Shown here: in pieces, positions 44,611 through 54,267 of the stretch
How the letters are laid out: each line of letters begins with the position of its first letter
Numbering within the stretch: the stretch's first letter is position 1
Assembly (NCBI RefSeq): GCF_037975445.1
Contig: NZ_CP150254.1
Span: forward strand, 866,001 to 930,000
From: Peribacillus sp. FSL P2-0133
GTDB lineage: Bacteria > Bacillota > Bacilli > Bacillales > DSM-1321
Direction of reading: 5' to 3'
DNA length: 64,000 nucleotides
Made by a program: the position numbers and the translations under genes
The notes under the pieces: generated by a model
What the model was told of the DNA's origin: nothing
Database searches by the model: none
Seen by the model: only the letters and a program-made list of their open reading frames with translations

Positions 44611-45950
44611 TTGTTATTTTTATGACCGTCATTACTTGTGATGTCATTTTTGTTTAAAAATTCAATGATTCCATTCACCAATCCAGGGGATAATGGTAGT
44701 TCAGGATTTGTATAGGTTGCTAAATTTCCCTTTCGATCTGCAGGGGCTTCTTTCAATACATGATTCATCTTTTCAAGGATAAGTAATTCAGAATCGCTTT
44801 TTTCTTTATGTAACGCTTTTGCGTTAGTTGCCGGCACTTGAATATCTCTATTACCGTTTACGATTAGAACAGGGATATTCAGTTCCTTTACTAATTCTAT
44901 CGGGTTATATTGAATCCATGAAATCATGTAAGGTTGAACAGAAGGTCGGAATACACTTTGCAAATCAGCACTGACAGTCCCGACTTGTTTTCCTTGTTTT
45001 AGCTTTGCCAGTATATCTTTGGATTCCGTTAATAATGTCGGTGTCAGTTGCTCTTCAAGCTGTTTAATGAGTACTTGGTCAATGGGCTCGCCTGCACCCG
45101 CTAATGAAATGAATATGTCTGTTTCTGTTTTCTTTGCGGCTGCCATCCCGATTAAAGAGCCTTCACTATGGCCGATGATGCCAACTTTGGAAAAACGGCC
45201 ATCCTTTTTGGCAAATTGAGCCCAAGCAGCTGCATCATCAATATATTGTTCAAATCTCAGGTCCTTTTCTTTTCCTGCCAATTGCATATTTTCACCAATT
45301 CCGCGTTTATCATACCTAATGCTTGCGATACCTTTTTCTGCAAGACTCTCGGCTAACATTTTTAAACTATTATTTTTTCCGGGATTTGCAATGGTGTTAC
45401 CATCTTTATCGGTCGGACCAGAACCCGCAATTATAATCATCACAGGAAAAGGCCCTTCATTTTTTGGTGTTTCCAAAAGGCCTTTAATGGTTCCGTTCTT
45501 TAAGTCGGCCTGCACGATTTCACCCGATTCTTTCTCTTCAACTGCCTGATTGGATTTCTTAAGCAATTCAAAGGGGAACGCTTGCCCATTTTGAACAAAT
45601 GTTCCTGAAATCCTTTCCTGATCTACTTTCCCATCAAACGTTATTTTCTGATTTTGGATTTCCATATCAAAAAACAAGTCTGATTTACTTAACTTTACAC
45701 TTGTTAAGGGGAATTCGTTCAACCCTTGTACAGGAATGCTTATCGTTCCATCATTGTTCGTAAAATGAACAATGATTGGAAGCGGTTGATTTGGAATCTT
45801 AATATCTCCCTCCCACCTGCCCTCAATAGCTTTCAATGAGCTCACTTCCTTCGATTTCTCTTCCACCTGTACCGCGTCCTCGGTTCTGCAACCTACCATT
45901 AATACAAAAGCACTTACGATAATACATATAATCGCCAAAGGTCTTTTCAT
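44607..45950 (-). CDS. lipoprotein with alpha/beta hydrolase domain
   Basis: 447 residues from ATG 45950, behind GAAAGGAA; the longer frame to 46034 and the ATG at 45959 are less well placed. The signal peptide MKRPLAIICIIVSAFVLMVG is followed by the lipobox Cys, so the protein is membrane-anchored outside the cell. Residues ~40-140 form a small beta domain (GRWEGDIKIPNQPLPIIVHF). The hydrolase follows with oxyanion segment IIAGSGPTDKDG, nucleophile in GHSEGS, Asp in VNGNRDIQVP and His in MNHVLKEA. An extracytoplasmic esterase or peptidase of unknown substrate. Confidence 0.82.
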   Translation of the reverse strand: MKRPLAIICIIVSAFVLMVGCRTEDAVQVEEKSKEVSSLKAIEGRWEGDIKIPNQPLPIIVHFTNNDGTISIPVQGLNEFPLTSVKLSKSDLFFDMEIQNQKITFDGKVDQERISGTFVQNGQAFPFELLKKSNQAVEEKESGEIVQADLKNGTIKGLLETPKNEGPFPVMIIIAGSGPTDKDGNTIANPGKNNSLKMLAESLAEKGIASIRYDKRGIGENMQLAGKEKDLRFEQYIDDAAAWAQFAKKDGRFSKVGIIGHSEGSLIGMAAAKKTETDIFISLAGAGEPIDQVLIKQLEEQLTPTLLTESKDILAKLKQGKQVGTVSADLQSVFRPSVQPYMISWIQYNPIELVKELNIPVLIVNGNRDIQVPATNAKALHKEKSDSELLILEKMNHVLKEAPADRKGNLATYTNPELPLSPGLVNGIIEFLNKNDITSNDGHKNNN

Positions 45951-46034
45951 TTGAGCCATTTCCTTTCTATAATAATTAGAGATAAAAAGATATTTTTTAT
46001 TAGAACATGTAACGTGTTTTTTTGTTTCAGTCAT

Positions 46035-46276
46035 TCATATCCGTCTTCATTATAAGTAAGTTTTAATATATAATTCCAATATTTTCCCTTAAAATGGTGT
46101 TTATTTTTCCGGTGTATCCTTTTAAATATGGTGGCAATGTGGGACGTTTTAAAAAAATATCGAAGAGACATTCAATCAGACCGTCTTAATCGGGAGCGCT
46201 TAAGTCGGTGTGGTTCTCATGGTCCTCTTTTAAAGGTAGGATATTAGGTCAAAATTAGAATTATTTGAATCAAACA
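46035..46276. other. intergenic region before the mgtE riboswitch promoter
   Basis: Contains a 39-codon rightward frame (46128-46247; DVLKKYRRDIQSDRLNRERL) with a poor ribosome site that I do not call as a gene. The promoter of the leftward lipoprotein gene should also lie here. Confidence 0.35.
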
Positions 46277-46305
46277 TTGACATCTAAAAGAAACTCTTTT
46301 AGAGT
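46277..46305 (+). promoter_or_regulatory. sigma-A promoter of the mgtE leader
   Basis: TTGACA, a 17-bp spacer and TAGAGT. The start would be near 46312, about 15 bp before the M-box. Confidence 0.6.
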
Positions 46306-46325
46306 GGATTTGTAAATTAAATATC

Positions 46326-46480
46326 CTCGTTAGGTGAGGCTCCTGTGTAGGAGATACGCTACTGCCCAAAAATGTCGAAAGACGCCAATGGGTCAACAGA
46401 AACCATCGACATAAGGTGGTTTTTAATGTAGCTGGCTTTGTCCTATGCCACACAGTGCTAAAGCTCTACGAATGGAGGAA
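46326..46480 (+). ncRNA. M-box (ykoK) Mg2+ riboswitch
   Basis: The conserved M-box blocks appear in order: GTTAGGTGAGGCTCCTGTGT, GAGATACGCTACTGCCCAAA, GACGCCAATGGGTCAACAGA, ACATAAGGTGGTTTTTAATG, and TGCTAAAGCTCTACGA. This RNA folds on Mg2+ and promotes termination, shutting off Mg2+ uptake when Mg2+ is ample. A terminator at 46567 and mgtE at 46767 complete the expected arrangement. Confidence 0.95.
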
Positions 46481-46566
46481 CTGGATTTATGCTTTTATTT
46501 GTCATTCAGTCATAAACGGCTGTATGTATTTGTCATCCAGACAATGTACGCATATAAAACGTATTT

Positions 46567-46597
46567 AACACCTTCATTTGTAATGGAGGTGTTTTTA
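46567..46597 (+). terminator. riboswitch-controlled terminator
   Basis: AACACCTTCATT and AATGGAGGTGTT pair around TGT and are followed by TTTTA. It lies ~90 nt after the M-box and ~170 nt before mgtE, where the OFF-state terminator is expected. Confidence 0.8.
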
Positions 46598-46766
46598 TTT
46601 TTTTCCTGGAGGTGAGGATAGTGGGGAACTATTCACGACGATATATTCGAAGCTTAATGAAAATTGAATGAACACAAAGATTTTGGAAGGGGAATAATAA
46701 TATTTTTTACTCTTAATATTTAAGGGAAATATTTTTTGGCTCCCCTAAAAAGGAGTGAGTGACGAA

Positions 46767-48125
46767 ATGATAAGAATCCTGACGGAAGATCAAATAACTT
46801 TACAAATCATAAAAGTTTTAAAAGAGGGCAAAAAGAAAGAATTTCAAGCAATATTAGAAGAACTCCAACCATATGACATTGCGCGAATTTTTGAGGGGCT
46901 GCCAGAAAAACACCATACACGTTTCTTGTTGTTACTTGATTCTGAACAAATCGCTGAACTGATTCAAGAAGTTGAGAAAGTGCATCAATTAAAAATTCTT
47001 AGTAAATTAGGGATAGAGAAATCCGGCCATGTAATGGATCTAATGGATAATGATGATCTAGCTTCATTGTTAGAGGATCTATCCCCTGGAAAAATCGAAG
47101 AACTTCTTTCAGGCATGAAACAAGAAGAATCAAAAATCGTTCAAAATATCATGAATTATCCCCCTGAAACGGCCGGGCGAATAATGACAAACCGTTTTGT
47201 ATGGATCCCCCAACATTATACGGTTCGAGAATCAGTTGAAAAACTGAAAATCTTTGCGGAGTTTTCGGAAACGATCAACTATCTTTATGTAATAGATAAT
47301 GATAAAAAATTAGTAGGTGTCGTCTCATATCGGGATTTAATAATAAATGATGAATCTGAAAAAATTCAAGATATTATGTATAGCCGGGTTATCTCCGTAT
47401 CTGCTTATGAAGACCAAGAAGAGGTAGCTCGTGTTATTGAGCGATATGATTTTTTAGCAATTCCTGTAGTTGAAAAAAATAATGAGTTATTAGGAATTGT
47501 AACCGTCGATGATATTATTGATGTTGTCATTAAGGAAGCGAATGAAGATATTGAAAAATTATCGGCTTCCGGTAAAGCTATAGACTTTGACACGAAGGCG
47601 CACGTGGCCGCATATCGTCGGCTACCCTGGCTTATTTTACTTTTATTTATCGGCTTAGTGTCCGGAACCATTATAAGCGGTTTTGAAGAAACATTGTCCA
47701 AAGTTGTTGCACTTGCTTTCTTTATGCCGATGATAGCAGGGATGACTGGAAATACAGGTACTCAATCTTTAGCTGTTGTTGTAAGAGGCCTAATCACTAG
47801 TGATACGGATAAAGGTGTTGTAACCAGACTTATTATACGGGAACTGAAAGTTGGATTGATAATAGGAATTACCTGTGGAATATTAATTTCCATCATAGCT
47901 TATGTTTGGCAGGGAAATCCCATTCTGGGATTAGTGGTTGGAAGTTCGTTAGTGATGACCCTAATTATCGGGACATTAGCTGGGACCATTATTCCTTTAA
48001 TATTATATAAATTCAACATCGATCCTGCCGTTGCCTCTGGTCCGCTAATTACAACACTGAATGATATACTTTCGTTACTTATTTACTTTGGAATTGCAAC
48101 GATGTTTATTTCAAAATTGATGTAG
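46767..48125 (+). CDS. mgtE: magnesium transporter MgtE
   Basis: 452 residues. The N domain is a helical superhelix (~1-125). The tandem CBS domains (~130-255) act as the Mg2+ sensor and include PPETAGRIMTNRF. The connecting helix and the five-helix membrane domain have PWLILLLFIGLVSGTII and FMPMIAGMTGNTGTQSLAVV, the pore-lining signature. It is a Mg2+ channel gated by intracellular Mg2+ through the N and CBS domains. I chose ATG 46767 because AAAAAGGAG (46747-46755) lies 11 bases upstream; the in-frame GTG 46755 overlaps that site. Regulated by the M-box upstream. Confidence 0.94.
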   Translation: MIRILTEDQITLQIIKVLKEGKKKEFQAILEELQPYDIARIFEGLPEKHHTRFLLLLDSEQIAELIQEVEKVHQLKILSKLGIEKSGHVMDLMDNDDLASLLEDLSPGKIEELLSGMKQEESKIVQNIMNYPPETAGRIMTNRFVWIPQHYTVRESVEKLKIFAEFSETINYLYVIDNDKKLVGVVSYRDLIINDESEKIQDIMYSRVISVSAYEDQEEVARVIERYDFLAIPVVEKNNELLGIVTVDDIIDVVIKEANEDIEKLSASGKAIDFDTKAHVAAYRRLPWLILLLFIGLVSGTIISGFEETLSKVVALAFFMPMIAGMTGNTGTQSLAVVVRGLITSDTDKGVVTRLIIRELKVGLIIGITCGILISIIAYVWQGNPILGLVVGSSLVMTLIIGTLAGTIIPLILYKFNIDPAVASGPLITTLNDILSLLIYFGIATMFISKLM

Positions 48126-48303
48126 ACTATCCATAAAACCAAGTTCATATATGCTTGCAAAGATTTTTCAAGGGCGAACATAGTCTCGATGATTTCAGTA
48201 CAAACTGTCCAGGCCGACGTTATGAATCGGGAATATAGATAAGATGAAAAAAGTAGCTGCTAAGATTGAACATTTGCCAAGCAGACATAAAAAATAGTGT
48301 ATT

Positions 48304-48400
48304 TCAAGCTGCGGCCTTTTCACGGTATCCAAACGGGGAAAGGCCGTTAAATTTCTTTGGGGAAGCGAGCCGCATATGGTAGAAGTCCACGTACATTATT
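48304..48400 (-). pseudogene. IS3-family transposase, C-terminal remnant
   Basis: Reading leftward, the frame encodes YVDFYHMRLASPKKFNGLSP then FGYREKAAA and a stop at 48304-48306. That is the usual C-terminus of IS3/IS150-type OrfB in Bacillus. Nothing of the DDE core or OrfA remains and no terminal repeats are visible, so it is a fossil. The rest of 48126-48573 holds no gene. Confidence 0.65.
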
Positions 48401-48621
48401 TATTCTTAAAATGAATATTGAAGGTAACAAAGCCATTTCCTGATGTCCTTTATATGAATGAAAAACATGGGACATAATAGGTCGTAGCAAGTTTAGGATT
48501 TTCAGGAAAGGCTACATAAAGAGTGTTATGGAAGCAATAGCCAATCATATTCTTTGACCTAAGAACTTCATCGGTGATACGCTTCTTTTCGAAATTTCGT
48601 ATTCAAAACCAAGGAGGAACA

Positions 48622-49653
48622 ATGATGACACAAACCAAACAACAAATGATCACCCTGGCAAATCGTCCAAAAGGTATGCCTTCAAAAGGGGATTTTAACT
48701 TTGTTGAGAGTGAAGTTCCCACACCAAAGGATAATGAAATTTTAGTACGTACACTATATTTATCTGTCGATCCATACATGCGTGGCAGAATGCAAGATAC
48801 CAAATCATATATTGCTCCATTTGAATTGAATAAGGTTATCACAGGTGGAGTGGTTGCTGAAGTTGTTGAGTCCAAATCGAACTCCTTCAAACAAGGGGAT
48901 GTCGTTGTTGGGAATATCGACTGGGCAGAATACACAGTTGTCACCGAAAAGGAAATCCGCGTGATTGATCCCAAGGTGGCTCCGGTCACAACTCATTTAG
49001 GGATTCTTGGAATGACCGGTTTAACTGCATACTTTGGCTTGCTTGATATTGGTAAACCTCAAGAAGGTGAAACTGTAGTGGTTTCAGGAGCGGCTGGAGC
49101 AGTTGGTTCAGTAGTCGGACAAATTGCTAAGATTAAAGGTGCGAAGGTTGTTGGCATCGCCGGTTCAGATGAAAAACTTGAGTACTTAACGAAAGAGCTC
49201 GGATTTGATGGAGCCGTAAATTATAAAAGAGATAGTTTTAAGACAGATTTAGCTAATTCTGTTCCCGATGGAGTCGATGTTTATTTCGATAATGTGGGCG
49301 GCGAGGTGTCCGATGCTGTTTTCACACTTTTGAATGCGAATGCCCGAATTCCATTATGCGGAACGATTTCCTCGTATAATGCAGAAGGGAAAGATCTAGG
49401 GCCGCGTCTGCAATCGGCGATGATCAAAACGAGTGCACTTATGAAAGGTTTCACAGTTGGAAATTATGCCGCTAGATTCCAAGAGGGGGCTACGGATTTA
49501 GGTAAGTGGCTTCAAGAAGGAAAGCTGAAGTATGAAGAAACGATTATTGAAGGGTTCGAAAACACACCTGATGCCTTTTTAGGTTTGTTTAAAGGAACGA
49601 ACCTCGGTAAACAGCTTGTAAAAGTTGCGGAACCTGAATTCGCTCAACTATAA
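48622..49653 (+). CDS. zinc-independent NADP-dependent oxidoreductase, MDR family (CurA/prostaglandin-reductase type)
   Basis: 343 residues from ATG 48622 (AAGGAGG six bases upstream; the 48574 frame start lacks a site). RTLYLSVDPYMRGRMQDTKSY is the hallmark of the double-bond reductase branch of MDR enzymes; the NADPH loop is VSGAAGAVGSVVGQIAK and DVYFDNVGGEVSD follows. No Zn ligands. It reduces the C=C bond of alpha,beta-unsaturated carbonyls, a detoxifying role shared with the old yellow enzyme at 23964. Monocistronic with a strong terminator. Confidence 0.88.
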   Translation: MMTQTKQQMITLANRPKGMPSKGDFNFVESEVPTPKDNEILVRTLYLSVDPYMRGRMQDTKSYIAPFELNKVITGGVVAEVVESKSNSFKQGDVVVGNIDWAEYTVVTEKEIRVIDPKVAPVTTHLGILGMTGLTAYFGLLDIGKPQEGETVVVSGAAGAVGSVVGQIAKIKGAKVVGIAGSDEKLEYLTKELGFDGAVNYKRDSFKTDLANSVPDGVDVYFDNVGGEVSDAVFTLLNANARIPLCGTISSYNAEGKDLGPRLQSAMIKTSALMKGFTVGNYAARFQEGATDLGKWLQEGKLKYEETIIEGFENTPDAFLGLFKGTNLGKQLVKVAEPEFAQL

Positions 49654-49755
49654 GATTAGGGAACAAAGTGGAGGCGGAATCTTGTTTGGCCTTTGAAAAT
49701 GAGGGTGTATTAAAAGAGCTGTTATTTCAAAAAAATCCCGTCAAACCAATAATAG

Positions 49756-49805
49756 AGGTCGAAGCACATCTTTCAGCTAAATTGATGTGCTTCGACCTTT
49801 TTTTG
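49756..49805 (+). terminator. Rho-independent terminator
   Basis: AGGTCGAAGCACATC pairs perfectly over 15 bp with GATGTGCTTCGACCT around a 13-nt loop and is followed by seven Ts. Confidence 0.9.
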
Positions 49806-50282
49806 TTTGGATATAGGGGTGTCCATTCCTAATCATTTACAAATCATGTCCTTCATGAAAGATAATCAACCTTAGGAATAAAATATGCAAAGAATTCTCT
49901 GGATTTTCATATGTTGGGATCAATGTCGTTTTCGGACAATTTGTCGCTATGAAAAACATCCGAGATAAGATAGTTATATATATCATCAATAATTTCGATA
50001 CTAGTCACCACACATGAAAGGCCGTGTTTGTCTACATATCTGTTGAAGTCATGACAGTGATGTTCCTTCTTGAAAGTCAAGGACTTCGATACGTGTGGAA
50101 AGCATACGAAAAGTAGGTGAAAAACAAAGACATTCAAGAATTACTTACCCTTTACCGTATCTTTTGTTCCATATGAAGGATATTAAAAAAGGGTCTCTAT
50201 AAACATAACTCTCAGCATAATGTTATGATAAAGTTAAAAGAATAGTTACCTAGGTAATCATTTAATGAAAGGAAAAATTGAA
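49806..50282. other. intergenic region upstream of the FUSC gene
   Basis: A leftward 76-codon frame (49907-50137) has a TTG start and a weak ribosome site; HGLSCVVTSIEIIDDIYNYL looks protein-like, but the N-terminal part does not, so I regard it as a possible remnant rather than a gene. AAAAGAATAGTTACC near 50230 is likely promoter-proximal to the FUSC gene. Confidence 0.35.
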
Positions 50283-52235
50283 ATGAGTAAAAATAAGCAA
50301 GGGACATCTTCAAAACCTCTGAAGTTGGATGTAATACATACGACATTTAAACAGGCTTTTGAATTAAAAAAGAATCCATTTCCTTGGATAAAAGCTTTAA
50401 GTGCGGGGGTAGCTTCTGCCTTACCTGTTTTCATTGGCTTATTATTCGGCAATTTAGCGTACGGTTTACTGGCAGGAATAGGCGGGTTCACTTATTTATA
50501 CGTATTTAACCAACCGTATCACCAAAGAGCTAAAAAGATTTTCTTTGTGATGGTGGGTCTTGCTTTATCTGTTGTATTAGGGACACTTTTGGCTCCATAC
50601 CAATTGGGAACAGCCATAATGATGGGGATCATCGGGGCAAGTGTTTTTTTTATTTTTGGTGCATTAAAGATTACCGGTCCTTCGGCGGTTTTCTTTGTCT
50701 TGAGTTTTGCGCTAGCGACAGGTATGCCCATTGATCAGACGCTTGCGCCGTTGCGTGGAGGTCTTGTTTTATTGGGTGGGGCACTGTCTTGGATAATTTG
50801 TATGTTAGGCTGGTTTTTCAATCCTCATGGACCAGAAAAGCTTGCGGTGGAAAAGGTGTACAGAGAATTGGGTGCATTCTTTGATTCGCTAGGCACCGGG
50901 AGATTCAATGCAGCAAGACAAAGAACGGTATTGGCGATGAAACAAGCCGAAGATACATTGTTAGCCGGGTTTTCAAACAGGCGAAGCTCAGACATGTTAA
51001 AGCGGTTGTTTCTATTGAATGACCAGGCGAATGTCATTTTCCTGGAAGCATTGGAACTATCCTTGCACAAAAAGGTTGTGCTACCGCCAGAATTAGGACA
51101 ATCGGTACGTGCCTTGGCCGACTCCATTGCATCTAAAATTAAAAATGAATCAAAGATTCTTCAGCCGGACCAAATGGAACTAGAGGTTGAAAAGCTATTC
51201 GTTGAAATTTACAATGCAGATGCCATCATGAATGAACCGGTTAGTAAAATCCACCTAGAAGCTTCAATCTCAAAGCCTTCTTTAAAAACGATTTTTCTTG
51301 GGGCGTTCGATAAGAACTCGATTGTCTTTCTCTCTTCCATTCGATATGGAACAATCCTTACCATTGCCGCCATCATCGCCTATTCCGCTGATTTTAACCG
51401 TTCGTACTGGATTCCCTTATCCTGTGCAGCCGTTATGTCAGGTGCGACCATCGTTGCCACATTTCATCGTGCGGTACAAAGGACCTTCGGGACAATCATC
51501 GGACTCCTATTAGCAAGCTTAATTCTTGCATCCGTTCATAACGAGTTCATTATCGTTCTGATCATTTTGTGTTTGACAATCATTACAGAGCTTTTCATCG
51601 TACGGAATTATGGATTGGCGGCGATGTTTTTTACCCCTTCAGCTTTAATCATGGCGGAATATTCAACTCAAAGCTATGATTTTAGTTTTTTTGCGACCGT
51701 AAGAATAACAGATATCGTCGTTGGGAGCATGATAGGTCTTCTTGGATCGCTGTTAATCGGCAGTCAATCGGCCTCAAGCCTTCTCAATCATTTGATGGCC
51801 AAAACAATTCGAAGCCAGGGGCAATTTCTGTTGGTGGCGTTCTCTGGACATGATAATGAACTTGCAATCGATGAAAGCAGTGAAAGGAACAAAATGCAAA
51901 CCAATATGGTGAATCTATTAACGGTCTACAATGCTGCTCTTGGTGAGATATTCAAAAACAAGGCTAGACTGGAATCTCTTTGGCCCGTAATATTTTCAAT
52001 AGAACAGTTGGGATATTATTTAAATGCAAGCTTGAAATTCTCTGATCGGTCGGTACTTTCAGAGCGTGAACTTGCTCAATTACTGTATGTTTTTGAAACA
52101 ATGGCAATCGCTGCAGATAAGGGGCGGTCACTTACTAATAAAGAGGTTCCGGAAATTGAAGGGTACTCAAAAATCCGCCACGAAATTTTGGATCTTCAAA
52201 AAGCACTTCGGTTTAGCGGTGAAGCAACGAGCTAA
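50283..52235 (+). CDS. FUSC-family membrane protein (aromatic-acid exporter-like)
   Basis: 650 residues from ATG 50283, behind AAAGGA; the ATG at 50265 is part of that site's own upstream sequence. Two membrane bundles of about five to six helices (about residues 25-180 and 350-490) each precede a cytoplasmic helical domain, the standard FUSC layout; YGTILTIAAIIAYSADFNRS and YWIPLSCAAVMSGATIVATF contain the conserved second-bundle motif. Related proteins export p-hydroxybenzoate and fusaric acid. Monocistronic. Confidence 0.82.
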   Translation: MSKNKQGTSSKPLKLDVIHTTFKQAFELKKNPFPWIKALSAGVASALPVFIGLLFGNLAYGLLAGIGGFTYLYVFNQPYHQRAKKIFFVMVGLALSVVLGTLLAPYQLGTAIMMGIIGASVFFIFGALKITGPSAVFFVLSFALATGMPIDQTLAPLRGGLVLLGGALSWIICMLGWFFNPHGPEKLAVEKVYRELGAFFDSLGTGRFNAARQRTVLAMKQAEDTLLAGFSNRRSSDMLKRLFLLNDQANVIFLEALELSLHKKVVLPPELGQSVRALADSIASKIKNESKILQPDQMELEVEKLFVEIYNADAIMNEPVSKIHLEASISKPSLKTIFLGAFDKNSIVFLSSIRYGTILTIAAIIAYSADFNRSYWIPLSCAAVMSGATIVATFHRAVQRTFGTIIGLLLASLILASVHNEFIIVLIILCLTIITELFIVRNYGLAAMFFTPSALIMAEYSTQSYDFSFFATVRITDIVVGSMIGLLGSLLIGSQSASSLLNHLMAKTIRSQGQFLLVAFSGHDNELAIDESSERNKMQTNMVNLLTVYNAALGEIFKNKARLESLWPVIFSIEQLGYYLNASLKFSDRSVLSERELAQLLYVFETMAIAADKGRSLTNKEVPEIEGYSKIRHEILDLQKALRFSGEATS

Positions 52236-52245
52236 TCAATCTAGC

Positions 52246-52275
52246 GATTCTAATAAGGGAGTTCTTATTAGAATC
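52246..52275 (+). terminator. hairpin after the FUSC gene
   Basis: GATTCTAATAAG and CTTATTAGAATC form a perfect 12-bp stem around GGAGTT. No T-run follows, so termination is uncertain; it may stabilise the mRNA end. Confidence 0.45.
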
Positions 52276-52383
52276 TCATTCGCCCCACTGTTAATAGGAT
52301 GAAATTGGCAGGATTATAGAAAAGTCTGTAAAAATGCCTGTTTTCATTATAAAATGTACTTACAAACAGAAAGGTGATGAACC

Positions 52384-52797
52384 ATGTCAAACGTTGCTAA
52401 ATTTCGTGATTTTTTAACTAGTGAGAAAATCTATATGAATGAGTTGAATGAAGATGGCACCACCTTTTTTAGAGCTGAGCAAAAGTTAAAGGACGGGTGG
52501 AAGGTCCTTTTAGTATTTGCTTTCAATCAAGATGAAAATGTGGCGGACTTATTTTGCTTTAATGTCGCCGAGTTGAAGAATCCTGAAAAGAAACAGGATG
52601 TACATACACTGCTGAATGAATATAATGCTAATTTTAGGTATTCCAAGCTGTATGAAGAAAATGGGACCATTTCCATTCGGTATTCATACTCCATTGAGGG
52701 GGACATCGTACCGGATCTGGCGTTCAGGAAGTTAATCATGCTGCTTGAAACGGCACAGCAGGTTTATCCGCGGTTAATGGAAGTCATTTGGTCTTAA
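52384..52797 (+). CDS. YbjN-domain protein
   Basis: 137 residues, cytoplasmic. FFRAEQKLKDGWKVLLVFAF and LLNEYNANFRYSKLYEENGT then ISIRYSYSI follow the YbjN (type III chaperone-like) fold. Members are thought to be protein-binding or stress-related; no enzyme activity is known. The ribosome site is AAAGGTGA. Monocistronic, with the tRNA promoter 120 bp downstream. Confidence 0.72.
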   Translation: MSNVAKFRDFLTSEKIYMNELNEDGTTFFRAEQKLKDGWKVLLVFAFNQDENVADLFCFNVAELKNPEKKQDVHTLLNEYNANFRYSKLYEENGTISIRYSYSIEGDIVPDLAFRKLIMLLETAQQVYPRLMEVIWS

Positions 52798-52914
52798 ATC
52801 ATCATATAGGATGAAAAAGTTCTCTGAATCAGGGGACTTTTAACATCTTTACTAGAGTGAATGAATATATTAACGTTACAATACATTAATTATTAAATTT
52901 TTTTAAAAGAACTA

Positions 52915-52943
52915 TTGCATTTTTTCACATTAAACTATATAAT
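52915..52943 (+). promoter_or_regulatory. sigma-A promoter of tRNA-Gly
   Basis: TTGCAT, a 17-bp spacer and TATAAT, ending 39 bp before the tRNA. Confidence 0.75.
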
Positions 52944-52982
52944 TAATTTTGTTAGTGATTCGACAAAGTTCTACAAGGATAT

Positions 52983-53056
52983 GCGGGTGTAGTTTAGTGG
53001 TAAAACCTCAGCCTTCCAAGCTGATGATGAGGGTTCGATTCCCTTCACCCGCTCCA
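52983..53056 (+). tRNA. tRNA-Gly (anticodon UCC)
   Basis: The acceptor GCGGGTG pairs with CACCCGC; the D arm is TAGTTTAGTGGTA, the anticodon loop CTTCCAA with anticodon TCC, and the T loop GGTTCGATTCC. The CCA end is encoded. A single tRNA with its own promoter. Confidence 0.95.
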
Positions 53057-53494
53057 ATACATACTCATAACGTAGGGTTTCGTTACCTGGAGAACGAAGC
53101 TTTGCGTTTAAATATTATTACAAGAATTCTACTGTTTACAGTGGGATTTTTTTATTGTCCCAATTAACTACATTCTTTGGAAGCGGTAATACCGGATGTC
53201 ATACCGTAACGAAAATCGTAGTTTTCTATTTATTGAAGATCCTTCATCTGGGAGAGTGGGGATTTCGATGCAGCACAAACTTGTTCAATGAGATTAACTA
53301 CGTTAGTAGAATCAGTTTGAATAAGTTTGTGCTTTTATTGTCCAAACTGAAAAAGTTGTGTAATTAGGTATGACCGAACGGTTGAATAAAAGGATATTCG
53401 CGCACTGGTTTTATTAATTATCCATATAAGTTAGGGAAAATCATGAAAAGAACCCTTCCGATTGTGGAAAGGGCTTATTTCTATTCAATTTTAA
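53057..53494. other. intergenic region after tRNA-Gly
   Basis: No gene that I can support. A hairpin, GCACAAACTTGTTCA pairing with TGAATAAGTTTGTGC (53273-53342), is followed by TTTT. The repeated GGTAATACCGGATGTC/ATACCG stretch near 53185 has no known role. Confidence 0.4.
53273..53346 (+). terminator. terminator-like hairpin with large loop
   Basis: GCACAAACTTGTTCA pairs with TGAATAAGTTTGTGC over ~14 bp (one bulge); the loop is 40 nt, and TTTTATTG follows. Confidence 0.45.
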
Positions 53495-54163
53495 TTATCC
53501 TTCTACAATCGAGTAAGTCCCTACACCACCGTGGATTTCAAGGAACATGTCCATCAAGGATTTCGTTAGCTGATTTGCTTCGGTGATTGGAGTATTGGGT
53601 TGTAAATATATGATTTGGATGGCCTTTTTCGTTCCTTCGGTGACTTTCGTGCGTTCTGAATCAACGTAAGGACTTCCGAATGCGCCATAATGGTCGGCTG
53701 ATGTAATCATATTTTCCATGGAATTCATGCGGCCGTTCAAACCATCATAACCATCTGACCCTTCGCCAATCTTTATCGAGATGTCTCCTGATAATTTGTC
53801 CGCATCATAAATGCCGATCGGAACTTCATATAACAGTGAGAAGAAGTTATTCAAATCGATGGCTGAATGGATGGGTGCCAAGTAATTCTGTTTTTTTACG
53901 CGGCGGTAAAGGGCTTCCACGGAGGGGCGATACCGTGACGGGTTTGTTCCTGTAGCCTTGAAAATCTCCCGCCACGCTTTAATGCCGGAAAAGTCGGTCA
54001 ATTCCTTTTCTTCAAGGTCGAAGAAAAGTGCTTCCTGAAATAGTTGAAGTCTTCCTTTCACCATTTGCGGGGAGGGACCTACTTCGATGTTTTCATATGT
54101 AATGATCCCAACTTTGAATTCAGGGATTTTACTGCTTAGATTAGCTGATATGGTAATTTCCAA
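53495..54163 (-). CDS. B3/4-domain protein (PheRS beta-like tRNA-binding/editing fold)
   Basis: 222 residues. I chose TTG 54163 because GGAGGTG lies 6-7 bases upstream, giving MEITISANLS; the frame start at 54190 precedes that site. SGIKAWREIFKATGTNPSRY then RPSVEALYRR and the later YGAFGSPYVDSERTKVTEGT are typical of stand-alone B3/B4 proteins, related to the editing domain of phenylalanyl-tRNA synthetase beta. The family may edit mischarged tRNA or bind amino acids; unproven. Confidence 0.82.
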   Translation of the reverse strand: MEITISANLSSKIPEFKVGIITYENIEVGPSPQMVKGRLQLFQEALFFDLEEKELTDFSGIKAWREIFKATGTNPSRYRPSVEALYRRVKKQNYLAPIHSAIDLNNFFSLLYEVPIGIYDADKLSGDISIKIGEGSDGYDGLNGRMNSMENMITSADHYGAFGSPYVDSERTKVTEGTKKAIQIIYLQPNTPITEANQLTKSLMDMFLEIHGGVGTYSIVEG

Positions 54164-54267
54164 CCGTTTCACCTCCAAAAATGATTGCAATTAGTTTATC
54201 ATAGATAGCAATGGTTTGAAATGGATTCAAGCTTCAATGGGAATACTGAATGAAGTAGGTGATTAAT

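Noticed and set aside
44419..45950. Sfp fragment and lipoprotein as a functional two-gene operon
   Set aside because: The Sfp frame lacks essential regions at both ends, so the 4-bp overlap is probably accidental after a deletion.
46128..46247. 39-codon rightward frame before the M-box
   Set aside because: No proper ribosome site and no recognisable family; lies in the upstream region of two promoters.
49907..50137. Leftward 76-codon frame as a gene
   Set aside because: TTG start with weak site and a non-protein-like N-terminus; at best a remnant.
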